Shown: positions 21,872-33,900 of the stretch, piece after piece
Layout: each line of letters begins with the position of its first letter
Numbering within the stretch: the stretch's first letter is position 1
Origin: Linnemannia hyalina
Taxonomy: Eukaryota; Mortierellomycota; Mortierellomycetes; Mortierellales; Mortierellaceae
Assembly (NCBI GenBank): GCA_019671135.1
Contig: JAHRHY010000014.1
Span: forward strand, 1,486,001 to 1,550,000
DNA: 64,000 nt
Reading direction: 5' to 3'
Made by a program: the position numbers and the translations under genes
The notes under the pieces: model-generated
What the model was told of the DNA's origin: nothing
The model's database searches: none
What the model saw: only the letters and a program-made list of their open reading frames with translations

Positions 21872-24800
21872 GAGGGGGTCTATGATCCTTTTGGGTTGAT
21901 TGTGATCGGGCTAGTGCCTCCTCACACCACCCGAACAACGCAGGGCAAGTGGGAGGAGAGAATGTCGTCTCGAGGGGTGACGTTTTTCTCATCGATTCCC
22001 ACTCCCAACCTTACCCCCTCGACTCTAGGAGACTGGATGCTTTGTTCTTGAGGGACAGCAACGCACCGTCATTCTCCCCACCACCATCACCACCCCTCTG
22101 CCTGTGTCCGTCGCATCGTCCATGGCCCGAGTGTCCGTCTGAGCGCGCGAGCGCGCGAGAGGGAGGAGGCCGATGTGCATCTCGTTATTGCTACCGTCGG
22201 AGATGAGTGAAAAACTCAATTCCTGATAATGACACGACAAATATGCTGACAAACAGAGAAAGACATGGCTGTAGCGGGAGAGAAAGGGCCATCCGGGAGG
22301 AAACAGAGCAAAGCGGAGGCTGGATTTTACCGCCCTTGGGATGTGTGCACACAGCTGCCCTGTGAGCTCTCCCCTTTTTTTCCCTTCAGAAGGAAAAAAT
22401 CCCGTTTTCCGTGCATCCTCCTATCCTCGCATGCCATCGTCTGTTCCATGGTCCCGAAACATTGGGACAATCTCCACTCCATTCTCTCACACATTCAAAC
22501 TTTTTCTAGCATCGATCGTTTATTTTTTCTTTTCCCTCTACCTCGTTTTCTTTTGCTTCCCGCTCATTTTTTTGTGTCCAAAGTGCGGAGTTCACCAAAA
22601 TAGATGGAATTACACACACCATCAACCCTGCATCCTTTCTTACACCTTTTTTTTTTTTTTTTTTCCCTTTGCCTTGTTTTTTGTTTTACCTGATCACTGA
22701 CCGCTATTAAATAAAATTGCCAATGGCCAAGCCCACAATACGCCCATTTGTTTGTTTGTTTTTTTCACAAAGAAACAACAAAAAATAAATAAACAGATGC
22801 GCAACGTCGTGAGCCTTTTTGAATGTGTGTCGATCTAGATCGGAGCATTGCCAACCGTCAAACTCACAGAGGAGAACAAAGCAGCTTGGCCATCAACTTG
22901 AAGTTGTATACTGCCAGTTGTTTTGATTAGTGGTTACTTTGTTGATGGTGTCATCCGTTGTTGATGGCGTTCAATATTGATGTCGTTGTTAGTTTTGCTT
23001 CCTAACCCTTTCTTCTATCATGCATCAGTTTTCTTTAGAGCCCCTTGGTGTTGTGTGCCTTCTCTTATTTTCTATCTTCTCGCGCAATTGGCTCACGCTT
23101 TAACCTTTGAGCAAAACGCAAAGCGCAAAGACTAGAAGAACAGGAATGTCATGAGATAACTTTCTTTATCTTTCCTTTATCCCCTTTCCTTTTCTCACTG
23201 CGTCTCTCTCCCTCTCTCCCGTCGCCTTTTTGCCTTGGTTGAGGTCTTTGCGCGGGTTCTCATGACCTGTCGCGTAACCTTTTTCCTTTTTTCTTTTTTC
23301 TTTTTTCCTTTTCGCCTTGCTGTCTTCGTGGCTTCCGCATTGTTTTTTTTTTGTTCCTCCTTTTAATCATTGAATAAAGATTGATAGACGCGCAAGTATT
23401 CCAAAAGCTACTGCGCAATGAGTTTATCCTTTCGTACTTTTTCCACCTTCGCCTCCTCGCTTTGGCAGGCCCCAGTGTCAACCAACATACATCGGCAAGC
23501 CTTCCAGCTCTTCAGTCCTTCCAAAAGAAGTAAATTGTCCACAGAAACCATGATCATGTCACGGGGTTTGTGTTGTATTACCCTAGACACATTGATGGGA
23601 AGATGGGCTTGGCAAACGAACAGATTGATGTGTCCTTTATTTTAATCATTCCTTCTTCCTTGTGCTGCCTCTTTGATTTTTTTTTCTCTCTACCTCTAAA
23701 TGAAAATGCGCCGGGTGATGGAGGAGAGGAAGGTAAAGAGAAAGCTATTTGCTGTTTGTCAGCGCATATATGAGCGAGGACCTTTTACTCTTACCAGGAA
23801 GGGTCTTTGCTCATCCCAGAAAAAAAGGGGCTTAAACCGACCAAGGGTCGAAGATGATGTACCGTACATCAACAACCACAGTAATTTCGCACAGATTTAC
23901 GAACGAGCGAGAATCAAGGGCGGATATAATGTGTACTGCGACAATTGTTGTCGTGATTGATATATGCAGCAAGGGTCGAAAAGAGAAGGTGGCATAAGGG
24001 GATGGTGCTGATTCAGAGGATAGATAAGTAGGCAGTGAGGGAGGGGCAAGCAGGCAGGCAGGCGTCTATGCAATGCGCGCAAGTTTTTAGCCACCATTGG
24101 ATCCAATGCACATGAAAGATAGGGGCTAACAATAGACACAGACCAAAGAAAACAACCACTTTCGTTCAGGACATCATATTGGTCGATGGGTTATCCATTT
24201 CCACCATGTTTTTGTTACATGGGAGTACAAAGTCAAAAAATATTCGGTAGCATTTAACGCATGTTTGTCAGTTGATGCCTTCTTCCCCTTTGCGCTTCTC
24301 GCTTACTGTCGCATAACGAAAGAGTATTAGGTGGGTGGTTTCCTCCCTCCTCTCCCTCCTCCGCCCTCTTTGTCCCCTTTTCCTTCACCCTCTATCATAT
24401 TATTTTTTTGCCCACCTCTCAAAAGTTGAACGATGTTAACAATAAACAACACGGAGCAGATCAACAAAGTGAGACCAATGGGGGATGACAAGAAAGAGGG
24501 GGAATGGGCGGGGACATGGTTGTACATGCGCGAGAACGTGAATCTACGAGCGCATTTGAATAGATTTCCCGTTGTCTTGTTCTTTGCTACTGTTCATGGT
24601 TTGATGGGAGGATGGGGTTGAGAAAGCCGAGGAAGAGAAATTGGTCGCCTGACCGTGAAGAAGGAGAGGAAGGGGTATGAGTGCCTTGAGGCTTAACTCT
24701 CCTCCTCCACCTTTCTCCAGTTCCATCAAAGGCGAAATGGCTTTTCATTCTTTCCCCTTCGTCTCTCCTTCTGCTAATTGGATGCACACGGTATCGTACC

Positions 24801-25372
24801 TGAAAAGAGAGAGGAATGAGGCTCAACTTTCTCCTACTGTGATCGATTTCCCCGCATTTGCCTTCTTTTTTCTATGTCTCGCAGTTGAGAGCTGTCAATG
24901 TGACTGTCATTTGCGGCCAAGATTCGTTAGGCGGAACAGTAAGAAGACCCAGGGGCAACTGAAACACCGTTGGATGCGATGCAAGGTATGCAGACAGAAT
25001 TGGACATGCCCCATGGGATTGTATGCTCTCGTCGCCTTTGTTACAAGTGTTCAGCCCATGGTGGGGTTGCACATCGAAAGGATCAAGGAAGGAAGATAAT
25101 ATGAGCAAGCACATCTTACCCCGCATTTCATTCACAAAGTGGATCCACCCTTCTCCTTTCCTCTGAGAAAATATTTTCGATCCCATCCGTAATGCTCCCG
25201 TCTCTTCCGGTCTCCTTCCGGTCTCCCCGTCTTACCCGGAGCCCCACTTTCCCCCCCCTTCCGTTATGCCCATTTCATCCTATTCCTGCAAATCTCACTT
25301 CTCCCCACATCGTTCTACCCCCGTGTGCAATTAAATTGACCCACAATTGCATAATTGACGAATCCCAAAATC
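21872..25372. other. intergenic, no confident gene
   Basis: Contains an 18-nt T run (22647-22664), pyrimidine tracts and AT-rich spacer. A plus-strand ORF at 24677-25099 has several Cys (CQCDCH, then CKVCRQNWTC), but no recognisable fold and a T-rich middle, so it is not called. The promoter and leader of uricase occupy about 25190-25484. Confidence 0.5.
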
Positions 25373-25381
25373 TTTTAAAAG
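25373..25381 (+). promoter_or_regulatory. TATA-like box of the uricase gene
   Basis: TTTTAAAAG lies about 105 bases before the uricase ATG, followed by a C/T-rich leader ending in an ACACAAAAA context at the start codon. Confidence 0.35.
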
Positions 25382-25484
25382 ACGACCCATCTCCCTCGTT
25401 TTTTTTGTTCTTCATTCGATACCTTCATACCCTCGTCCTTCACTCCACTCTTCCTCTCTCTCCAACACCCAACCAACACAAAAA

Positions 25485-26435
25485 ATGGCTGCCAACAACA
25501 ACGTTTTCCTTGACAAGCAGGAGTATGGAAAGGACAAGGTTCGTCTCCTTAAGGTCCACAAGGACACCAAGGTCCACCGTGTCGACGACCTCACCATCCG
25601 CTGCCTCCTCTCCGGCGCCGCCTTCGCCACCTCCTACACCGAGGCCTCCAACAAGCGTGTCGTCGCCACCGATTCCATCAAGAACACCTGCTACGTCCTC
25701 GCCAAATCCTCAAAGGTCGTCGACACTTTGGAGTTGTTCGCTGGTGAGCTCGCCAACCACTTCTTGAACACGTACGATTGGGTCGAGGGCGCTCACGTCA
25801 CCATCATCCGCCACCGCTGGGCTCGCATGAACATCGACGGCAAGCCCCACAACCACTCCTTCTGGCGTGATGGCGAGGAGACCCGTCAGACGGACCTCTT
25901 TGTCAAGCGTGGACCCAACGGCCTCCGCACCGTCGTCGCCTTGAAGTCTGCCATCGCCGGCCTCCTCGTCCTCAAGACTACCGGCTCTTCCTTCGAAGAT
26001 TTCGTCCGTGATGAATACACCACCCTCGCCGAGACCAAGGACCGCATCCTCTCGACCTGCGTCGACGCCACCTGGGAGTTCCACGTCCCCGCCGTCAAGA
26101 CTGAGCACTTTGCCGCACACCTCGCCCAGATCCCCTTCAACAACATCTACGATTCCGTTCGTGATGTCACCTGCAAGACCTTTGCCGAGGACGAGTCTGC
26201 TTCCGTCCAGGCTACCCTTTACAAGATGGCCACTCAGTCGATCCAGAACTGGAAGTGGTTGGATCGTGTCTCGTATGCGCTCCCCAACAAGCACTTCTTT
26301 GCTGTCGACTTGAGCTACTTCCGTGGAACCAAGAACTTGCAGGAGCATGCCGATGTTTACCAGCCCGTTGCTGATCCTTCCGGTCTTATCTCTGCTACCG
26401 TTGCCCGTGCCCCCGGTTCCCACGCCCGCCTTTAA
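25485..26435 (+). CDS. urate oxidase (uricase), peroxisomal
   Basis: A single exon of 316 aa, close to the usual ~300. Uricase oxidises urate to 5-hydroxyisourate in purine catabolism. Family landmarks are in order: YGKDKVR with the catalytic Lys at 16, the VATDSIKNT motif with Thr62, HRW then NIDGKPHNHSF around 110-126, FEDFVRDEYTTL around 170-181, Arg187, FAEDESASVQATLYKM with Gln242, and LPNKHFF with His270. The C-terminus is ARL, which fits a type 1 peroxisomal targeting signal variant. Codon use is strongly biased to C-ending codons, suggesting high expression. The gene is convergent with the COQ11-like gene. A 246-aa minus-strand frame opposite it is a codon-bias shadow. Confidence 0.96.
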   Translation: MAANNNVFLDKQEYGKDKVRLLKVHKDTKVHRVDDLTIRCLLSGAAFATSYTEASNKRVVATDSIKNTCYVLAKSSKVVDTLELFAGELANHFLNTYDWVEGAHVTIIRHRWARMNIDGKPHNHSFWRDGEETRQTDLFVKRGPNGLRTVVALKSAIAGLLVLKTTGSSFEDFVRDEYTTLAETKDRILSTCVDATWEFHVPAVKTEHFAAHLAQIPFNNIYDSVRDVTCKTFAEDESASVQATLYKMATQSIQNWKWLDRVSYALPNKHFFAVDLSYFRGTKNLQEHADVYQPVADPSGLISATVARAPGSHARL

Positions 26436-26779
26436 AGTGTGTTCATTCATGGCTTGACGCTATGTACTATCGCACTGCATTCCCACTCACATACAACAAC
26501 TACAACATACAGTTAGCACTATGGTTGGAGATTGTAGATCTCATGCTGGTTCTTCATGGTCTACCTCCAACGTCCCCTGCATATATTACCCACAATAAAC
26601 CTTTTGTAAATATCCGAAACCAAGTCTGTGCTGTGTCAATTTTGTGTTGTTAAAGAGAGTTGGTCATTTGTGCAACCATAACAAGCGAAAAACATGAACA
26701 AGAAAATAACACCAAAAGTGGAACAATAGCACGATAGCAATCATTGTGGTGTGTAAATGTGAGAAAAAAATGATGCGAT
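26436..26779. other. shared 3' region of convergent genes
   Basis: 344 bases between the stop codons of uricase (+) and the COQ11-like gene (-). It holds 3' untranslated sequence of both; no further gene is seen. Confidence 0.6.
26594..26599 (+). terminator. AATAAA polyadenylation signal of uricase
   Basis: AATAAA 159 bases after the uricase stop codon. Confidence 0.5.
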
Positions 26780-28228
26780 TTACTCGAGTTTGCCATCCTT
26801 GGGCTCCTTCTCCTCTTCAACAACCTTCTTGCTAGCACCAACATTATGCGTGTGAGGGTTATTCGCCAACTCGGCAATCCCCTCCACATCAATAATACCC
26901 CTAACCTCAGGGTTCTCCAACGAATTAACAATCGCCCTCGCAAACGTCTCCATCTCCAACGGTGGGGTCGACAAAGCCTGCGCAAGCGGAATAGTACCTC
27001 TCACAGAGTCACCCAGAATGGCACTAGAAATCTGCAAAAGTCCTGCGAGGGGAAGGGTGACGGGTCTCTCGGGAGTAGAGAGGAAACCAGGGCGGAAAAT
27101 GATGGGGCGGAATCCTGCTGGGTGGGTCAGGAGGGCGGTCTCAGCCTCGCGCTTGGTGGTGACGTATCTGTTGGGGACCATGGGGGGCGAGAATGCGGCT
27201 GATACGAATGCGAAGCTTTCGATTCCTTCCTTTGCCGCCTCATTCGCCACCGTGATGGCTGCCATTTCGCAATTCAACAAAGGAAGAAGAAAAAGAAAAT
27301 CGGGGTTAATAACGACGCTCCTGGAAGCACACATACATCCATACATATCATGTCACCATTCAGAAAAAACGAGAAAATAAAATAAAGCACAGCGTAGATA
27401 ACAATGCTCTAAGAACACACGTGTGTACAATAAAGTCCTGCCTTGCAACCAGTGTCCCCATGACATACCAGTGTCACGGTTGACCTTCTCATAAGTCAAT
27501 CCAGCCTTGGGGGTCTTGCGAGTATCAAGAGGGTTCTGTCCACGGATAGCAGTCTGAAACGATTTGGACAACTCGTCAAAGTTTTGGCTGTGCAAAATCT
27601 CCTTGTAGTCGTCTTCCAGCAAGAGACCGACCGTGTGAACCACAGAGTCGGTTCCTGCGATTATGTCCTTGTATGTGCTTGGGTTCAAAGAGTCCCCTTG
27701 TGCCCAGTTGACCTGTTGGGGTTGTGGATTAGGGAAGATTGAGAGGTTAGGTGTGCCGTCGATGGGAGAGTGACTTTAATGAATGTGGAAAAAAATGAAG
27801 TAGGTAAGAAAAAGTACCTTGTGAGTCCATCCTTGAGGGGCAACAAAGTCCTTCTGGTTAGTTTCGGTCAACGTAGGCTTTCCTCGGCGACTATTAGGAA
27901 GGCGCATTGGAACCAGTAATAAAGGCGTTGATCAGAACGTCTATTTTTGATAGTCATATAAACAAGAGTTCCTTGAACGTGCTCCATGATGATGATCATC
28001 ATCTTGGTACCTCAAGCTTGTGACATCCCATCCGCGAGCAACAGCAACCTTACACACTTGGAAACCTATATGAGGTGTGAAAGAAAGCAATAAGGGACCA
28101 TTGTCAACAAAACGTCATGAAGACGAGACACAAACGCGAGAACGAGCGTCAAAGTAATTACCAACACCGCCTGTTCCTCCTACAACGAGGAGTTTTTTTG
28201 CAAGGGCCTGCAATGAGGGAGCTACCAT
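26780..28228 (-). CDS. COQ11-like atypical short-chain dehydrogenase
   Basis: Five exons in transcription order: 28228-28162, 28065-28011, 27890-27818, 27712-27469, 27258-26780, joining to 305 aa. The N-terminus carries a Rossmann nucleotide loop (LLVVGGTGGVG, residues 13-23). Later motifs follow yeast Coq11 (YLR290C) in order: VVHTVGLLLED, a NPL segment with a TYEKVNRDTA helix, FAFVSA, YVTTKREAE with the conserved Tyr and Lys, and FRPIIFRPGF. In yeast this mitochondrial protein supports coenzyme Q synthesis; NDUFA9 is related. No obvious long presequence is present, but the N-terminus has few acidic residues. The Lys/Glu-rich tail is not conserved in yeast. The gene diverges from MAF1. Other atypical SDRs remain possible, but the motif order favours COQ11. 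Confidence 0.85.
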
Positions 28229-28910
28229 GTTTGTTTTGTGAATGAATGTGTTGAATGTTGAATTGAAAGAAGAAATGAAAGAAGAGAGTTGTTCACATGG
28301 CGGAATCCGCGTTCCTTTTGTTCCCTCTTCCGCGAATCAACAAACACAGACCAGCGCGAAAAAGCGGCTACGTGACTGCCAATGAGCTGCAAATGAGAAA
28401 AATGAGAAGGGGGTGGCAAGGATTGGAAGGGAGGAGCAAAAGGAACAAGCGAAGCGCATATGTTGGAGGGGCTCGTTGACAGGAGTCTCCATCTTTGCGT
28501 CATAAAAGCGTACAAGTGAAGAAGCGATGGATCGCGGTAGTTGCAGAGGTGCACAGGGAACGACAATGTTCTTACAGAGTGCACGCCTGGTGGAAGAGGA
28601 TTTGATGGCGTCTGATTGGTGGCGTTTCGAGCCTATGACCTCTTTTTTTCCTCGCAGAAAAGAGTTAGGCTGGCGTCTCTTCCTCGATATCTTTTACTTC
28701 TTTCCTCCTTCTCGTTGCACACTCTTTTCTCAACCACAACTGCTTACCCCTCCCTTTCATCGTCAACGGCCAAGAAAGCCCATCCTCATTCAACTCAACG
28801 AACTTCGACTCACCCAACACAGGAAGACGACACAAGGAGCGGCTATTACAAGCACACACACCAAACGTCGCTATTTTCTTTTTTTCTCACGCCCTTCTCA
28901 CAGAACAACG
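28229..28910. promoter_or_regulatory. shared promoter region between COQ11-like and MAF1 genes
   Basis: 682 bases separate the two start codons, which point away from each other. The MAF1 side is a C/T-rich leader (28640-28910). No clear TATA box was picked out. No further gene was seen. Confidence 0.5.
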
Positions 28911-30624
28911 ATGAAGTTCTTGGAATATCCGGGCATGGACGCCATCAACAGCGCACTCAACTTTGAGACACCCGAGTGCAAGGTCTTTGGCCGCGTCGAG
29001 CCCTACTCCTGTACGTCCTTCTCTTCTTTCTCTTGCACACGGATACTACATGGCGACAAACGACAGCAACAACAAGGACAAGCCTGCTATGGCGGCTGGA
29101 TGAGCAATCACCTTTATGCTCTGCGCCTACATTGCATCTTCAACTACCAGTGACTCCTTCTGTAGTTAATGATGACAGGTGTCGACAGGTCTGCATGCAG
29201 ACGACGGCAACAACAACAACAACAACAACAACAACAAACAACAACAACAAACAACAACAACAGTATTCCAACACACACACCTCGTCCGCCTCTCCAGGAC
29301 TTTTCCTGTGTCATCCGTCCGTATAACCTGTCGCCGATTCCAGTCTCCACCTACCGTGTTCATCCTCTCTCAGTCAGTCAAACAAGGAATCACTCCTACA
29401 CTCCCACACAAACAAAAACCTTACCAAATTCCTCCCACGTTTTACGTTATCACAACCAATAGGCAAGGCCGCGGGAGCAGACAAGAAGCTATACAAACAA
29501 CTCGAAAACAAATACGACCCAACCTCAAACACCAACATCCTCAGCCCACCAGAGGATGACTCTATTCGGAATATCATCTCGCCCTTTGGGCCTATGGATC
29601 AGCCTGCTTCTAGGAAGACGCTGTTTTATCTTATTGGAACTCTCAACGCCTCCTTTCCTGATTATGACTTCTCGTAAGTTCCTTTGCTATTTTGTTCATG
29701 GATGGAGAAGTAACTGCGGCTTGTGCGTTTTTCTATGTCCGTTGGAAGTTGGTATGAATGACATAATAAGACCAGTGAGGGTGAAAAAAGTGCGGAGATT
29801 GGATCTATCGGGTAACCATAACGAAGATCGAAAATGGATCTGGAGTAAATGATGTGGACCTCGTACAGGATCATTCCTCGTTTGTGCCCACACATGGAGT
29901 GCTTCCCTTCTAACTCGTACACCACCTAATATTTGTTAATGATGCCCTCTTTTCTACGAAACGAAATATCCAAAGGGACACGAAACCGGAACACTTTCGC
30001 AAGGAACCGTCGGTCGGGATAGTGGTCAACTCGATCAACGCAACACTGTTTAACCACGGAAACGAACGAGTCGTCAAGGACTTGCAGATCTGGGAGTCCA
30101 TTGACCAACTGATTGGCCTCGAAGACTCGGACGTCTACTCCTTCAACCCCGACACCGACTCTGACCCCAACGACGAAGAAGGAGGCGGCACCCTGTAAGC
30201 CCCTCTCTTTTTTGTTACGTTTTTCGCCTTTTATGCTTGTGGCGAACTCGATATCTAACAAGAAGTTCCTTGCGTTATGTGAATCGATATAGGTGGTCGT
30301 TCAACTACTTTTTCTACAACAGGAAACAAAAGAGAATCATTTACTTCACTATGCGAGGGGTCAGCAACGGGGTACCCGTGGACGAGGACGGCGAAGAAGA
30401 CGACGGAAACTTTTCCAACACGGACGATGATCAAGATGGTGTCGGCCACCGGCGGAAACGGTACGTTATTCTTCAGATTCTCCCTGTATCAGTTGACAAA
30501 AGCATCGTGTTGTCAGCGAGATTGTGTAACTAATGAAATTTTGGGTTGGGTTTGTTTACTTTTTGTGTTTTGTAGGAGTAACGTGGATGATGACTTTGTG
30601 GCAGGAGATATGGACATGTCCTAA
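28911..30624 (+). CDS. MAF1: MAF1, repressor of RNA polymerase III
   Basis: Five exons (28911-29010, 29463-29673, 29976-30194, 30293-30460, 30576-30624) join to 248 aa, close to the human length. Maf1 binds RNA polymerase III and represses tRNA and 5S transcription when TOR signalling is low. Family landmarks are in order: [20 protein letters not shown] at the start, a YSCK junction across intron 1, [13 protein letters not shown] with [52 protein letters not shown], then an acidic tail ending DMDMS. The basic RRKR before the tail may be a nuclear signal. The long phosphorylated linker of yeast Maf1 is reduced to a short segment ([13 protein letters not shown]). Intron 1 (452 nt) contains a CAA microsatellite. 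Confidence 0.95.
29206..29262 (+). repeat. CAA microsatellite in MAF1 intron 1
   Basis: About 57 bases of near-continuous CAA triplets, with two AAACAA interruptions, inside the first intron. Confidence 0.85.
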
Positions 30625-30956
30625 GCATGATGGATTGCGCCACTCGACAAGGTTGCGGCCGATCTTCGACAGGATCCGATCTTGCACCTGGTCAACGACA
30701 CGTCATCTTTTGAATTGCTTGCCAGGGCATACTTTTACACAAGGATATGCAAGCACACACGATGCAAACGCAGGCGAACCAACTTTTTTGCACGGCTCAT
30801 AATTACCTCCGCATGTAGTACCAATAAATAACTCCTAAATATGTTTCCATGTTCATTATCTATTATAATATGCTTGTTCATATGCAATGCCGCGCGTGTG
30901 TATGTGTGTGGTCATGGAAAAATGTCTACATTGTCTATTGTTGTGAACGTGCTTTT
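30625..30956. other. shared 3' region of MAF1 and the arrestin gene
   Basis: 332 bases between two convergent stop codons. AATAAA at 30823-30828 is a candidate polyadenylation signal for MAF1. No gene is seen. Confidence 0.55.
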
Positions 30957-33900
30957 CTAGAGAGGAGGGAGCTCTGGAACGGCGCCATAGACCTGCTTAA
31001 ATGCGTCACCGTATTTGGCCAACCACGCAATCCGGGCCTGCTTCCTCCGTTCGATCCTCTCCTCCTCTGTTTCTTGATCATCCTCGTTCTCATCCTCCTC
31101 TTCCTCATACTCTTCCTCCTCCTCACCCTCACCCTCTTCTTCATCATCTTCTGCTTCTTCTTCGTCGTCCTCGTTGCCATTGTCGGTGACTGACTTGGAC
31201 GAGAAGTCCTTGGAGGCAGTGATGCGACCGTGTAAGGAAGAGGGTTTGAGGTCCTGGATCTGGACTTGGAAGTCGAGGTGTTTCTTTTCGAGGGGGGAGA
31301 GGCGACTCGGGTGGCTGTCGAAGGGGTGGTGGATCCTTGTTCGTGAGCTGGCATTGTTGGGGCTCATTGTTGGTCCGGCGGGTGCTTGTGCCCAAATTGG
31401 TGCGGTAGTAGTGGTCATTGCGGGTACGAACTGATGTTGGTGGTGAGGATGGTGAGGGGTTAGGACAATGGGACGTGCAGAGACGGTGATGAGCGCCGCG
31501 GCTGCGATTCCGGGGTTGGTCCTCAGGGATGTTGACAGCCCTTGGACTGGATTCAATCTATTCACTGTCGCTGCTCCAGTGGCGGGAGACAACGACGACG
31601 AAGCAGAGGAGGAGGAAGAGGAGGCGCTTGATGATCCCGCTGTGGTATTGGGGTACAAGTTCTGGTTCTTGTACTTGAAGGGTTCCAAGACAATCGGATC
31701 CGACAGCAAGACTTGGGATCCGGTAGGAGAAGGAACGGGCGTCAACCCTTTCGCGAATGTCACCTTCTTCCTGTTGGTGTTCGTGCCCATCGCATTGTAC
31801 GGATGTCCCTGCCCTTGTCCTTGACTAGATGTGGCCGACCTCGAGTGCTGACCTCCACCTCCCGAAGCAGTCAAGTTGCCGGTGTTCAATCCCGGAGGCC
31901 GAACCGAGGACCGTTTCTTGATACAGGACTTTAACGGCCGTGGCGCCGGCTGGGGAGCCTTCTTGCCCTCTGAACTGACGGCCGCCTGACCGACTGCCGA
32001 AAGGAGGGTGAGCGCAGAAAGAGTCGTCGCCGCTAGAGTGAACGCGGAGGATTGTTGGTGTTGAGGGGAGAGTAAGGGGAGGGTGGATTGGGATCCATTG
32101 GGTGAGATGTTGGAGCTGTTAGTTCCGGTGCGGGTACGGAGAAGTGGGGAAGAGAGGGATTTTGCGATTTTCGCGACCAGTCCGCTGGTAGTAGACTTGT
32201 TGCCCTCCGCTTCAGAATGGTGGTAGTAGTGGTGGTGGTGGTCGTCTTCTCGGGATGAGGACGAGTAGACAGAGGTATTCGTGGCCTGTAGAAGTGGCAA
32301 GAGTTTCGGCAGCTGTGATTCGGTATCCCTCGCAGAGCGCGGGAAACTGTTGCTGTTTTTGATCGAATCCGCGACCGGGGAGGAGGTCGCGATACTTTCG
32401 GCTCCCATACTGCTGCTACGAACCCCCGGTGTGACCGACATCGGTGTGGGACCATTACTACCACCAGTGGATTGTGGGGTGACGAGAGGTGATGGTATGG
32501 GCGGTGATACAGTCGATGGCGCGGGGGTTGGTAGAGCTGCAGATGTGAGGTCGAACAAGATCGGGAGCGCCGGCGAGACGACCGTAGTCGTTGTCATCGT
32601 CGTCGTCGTTGTCGAATTCGATCTGGAAGTAGAAATCGATGAGCTGGACGCAGGTCCGCCGGATCTAGATTTGGTATTGACGCACTCAATCACAATCTTG
32701 GGGACCCCCTCCGCACCAGCAGCAGATGTTGGTTTACTAATCGCCCTCTTCAGGTCCTTGCCCGACCCGGACTCAGCTGCGATCGTTGTACTGCTCGCAG
32801 TTTCAATGGACGACATCTGATTATATCGAGCAACAGCAAGTCCAACCTGCCGACTCGTACAAGCGGCAAACTCGGCCTTTGACAGTCGAGAACTCGCCAG
32901 GATGCCTTCTTCCTCCGTCTTTTGAGCCTCGGCGATGTCGTCCATGGAGGCTGTAGAGTCCTTCCTGGGTGTTGGACCTTGGAGTTGGCAGGCCCTGTCG
33001 ACTTGTTCTTCTGCGGCAGTAGATGATTTGTCGATGGATGAAGAGGTGTCTTGTGAAGAACTGTCAAAGCTTTGGGACGTGCTCCTCAGGCTGGCGCTTG
33101 TAGCCCTGGAACTGGGACTGGACTCGGTAGTAGTAACTTCCTTGGCATCCTGGCGAATGATAGGTGAGGCTAGAATTTCCTCCGCGCTCTGGGACTCCTT
33201 CACACCCTCCTCTCTTCCTTCATCATCGCGCGTTTGACCGTGACTCCCACTCTCCGGATAATACGTGGCCGATGCTTCAATAGCCTCTCCCTTCACATCC
33301 TCCTTCGCCGCCTCGCCTTCCTTCACCACCTCAACCACCTTCGCAGCAGCTATCGAAGAAGATGCCACACTACCATGCCTCTTCACCAAAATCGGCACCG
33401 GCGGCATCGCAATCTGGACAGAGTTCGAAACGCATGAAATCGCACCCGAGATAGTCGAGATTCGGTTATGGTTATACTGCGACACAATCTCGATCGGAAG
33501 TTCCAGAAAGGCTCCCATACGGCCCTTGAAGAAGAACTTGATGACGAACATGTACTCGACTTTGAGGAGGTCCCTATCCTGGATCGTTAGCGCCGTTTCC
33601 TATTGGAAATATCATTAATAAATAGAAGAATGTCGTTAGTGCGAGGCTATTGTACATCATCACTGTTACAAACAAAAAGGCATTGGAAGAGTAGAAAAAA
33701 AGAGGAGACTTACGGGGATGCGCATGCCGAGTTTGTACATGGAGAGCGACTTTGTGGTCCGAGCATCCTCATAATCTTCATAATACCCCTTCAGGTGGTT
33801 ATCGTTCGCATGGCTCTCCTCCGCCTGAGCCGGGACATATGCCTTTGCGATCTTGACCATATGTGTCTCCACCAGCTTCCTCTTCGACCCTGACCCTGCC

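Noticed and set aside
24677..25099. 140-aa ORF with clustered cysteines
   Set aside because: The Cys spacing matches no finger type I know, part of the frame is a T-rich tract, and it has no leader or neighbour support.
25710..26450. 246-aa minus-strand ORF opposite uricase
   Set aside because: It mirrors a C-ending, highly biased uricase coding strand, which removes stop codons from the antisense frame. The uricase match is unambiguous.
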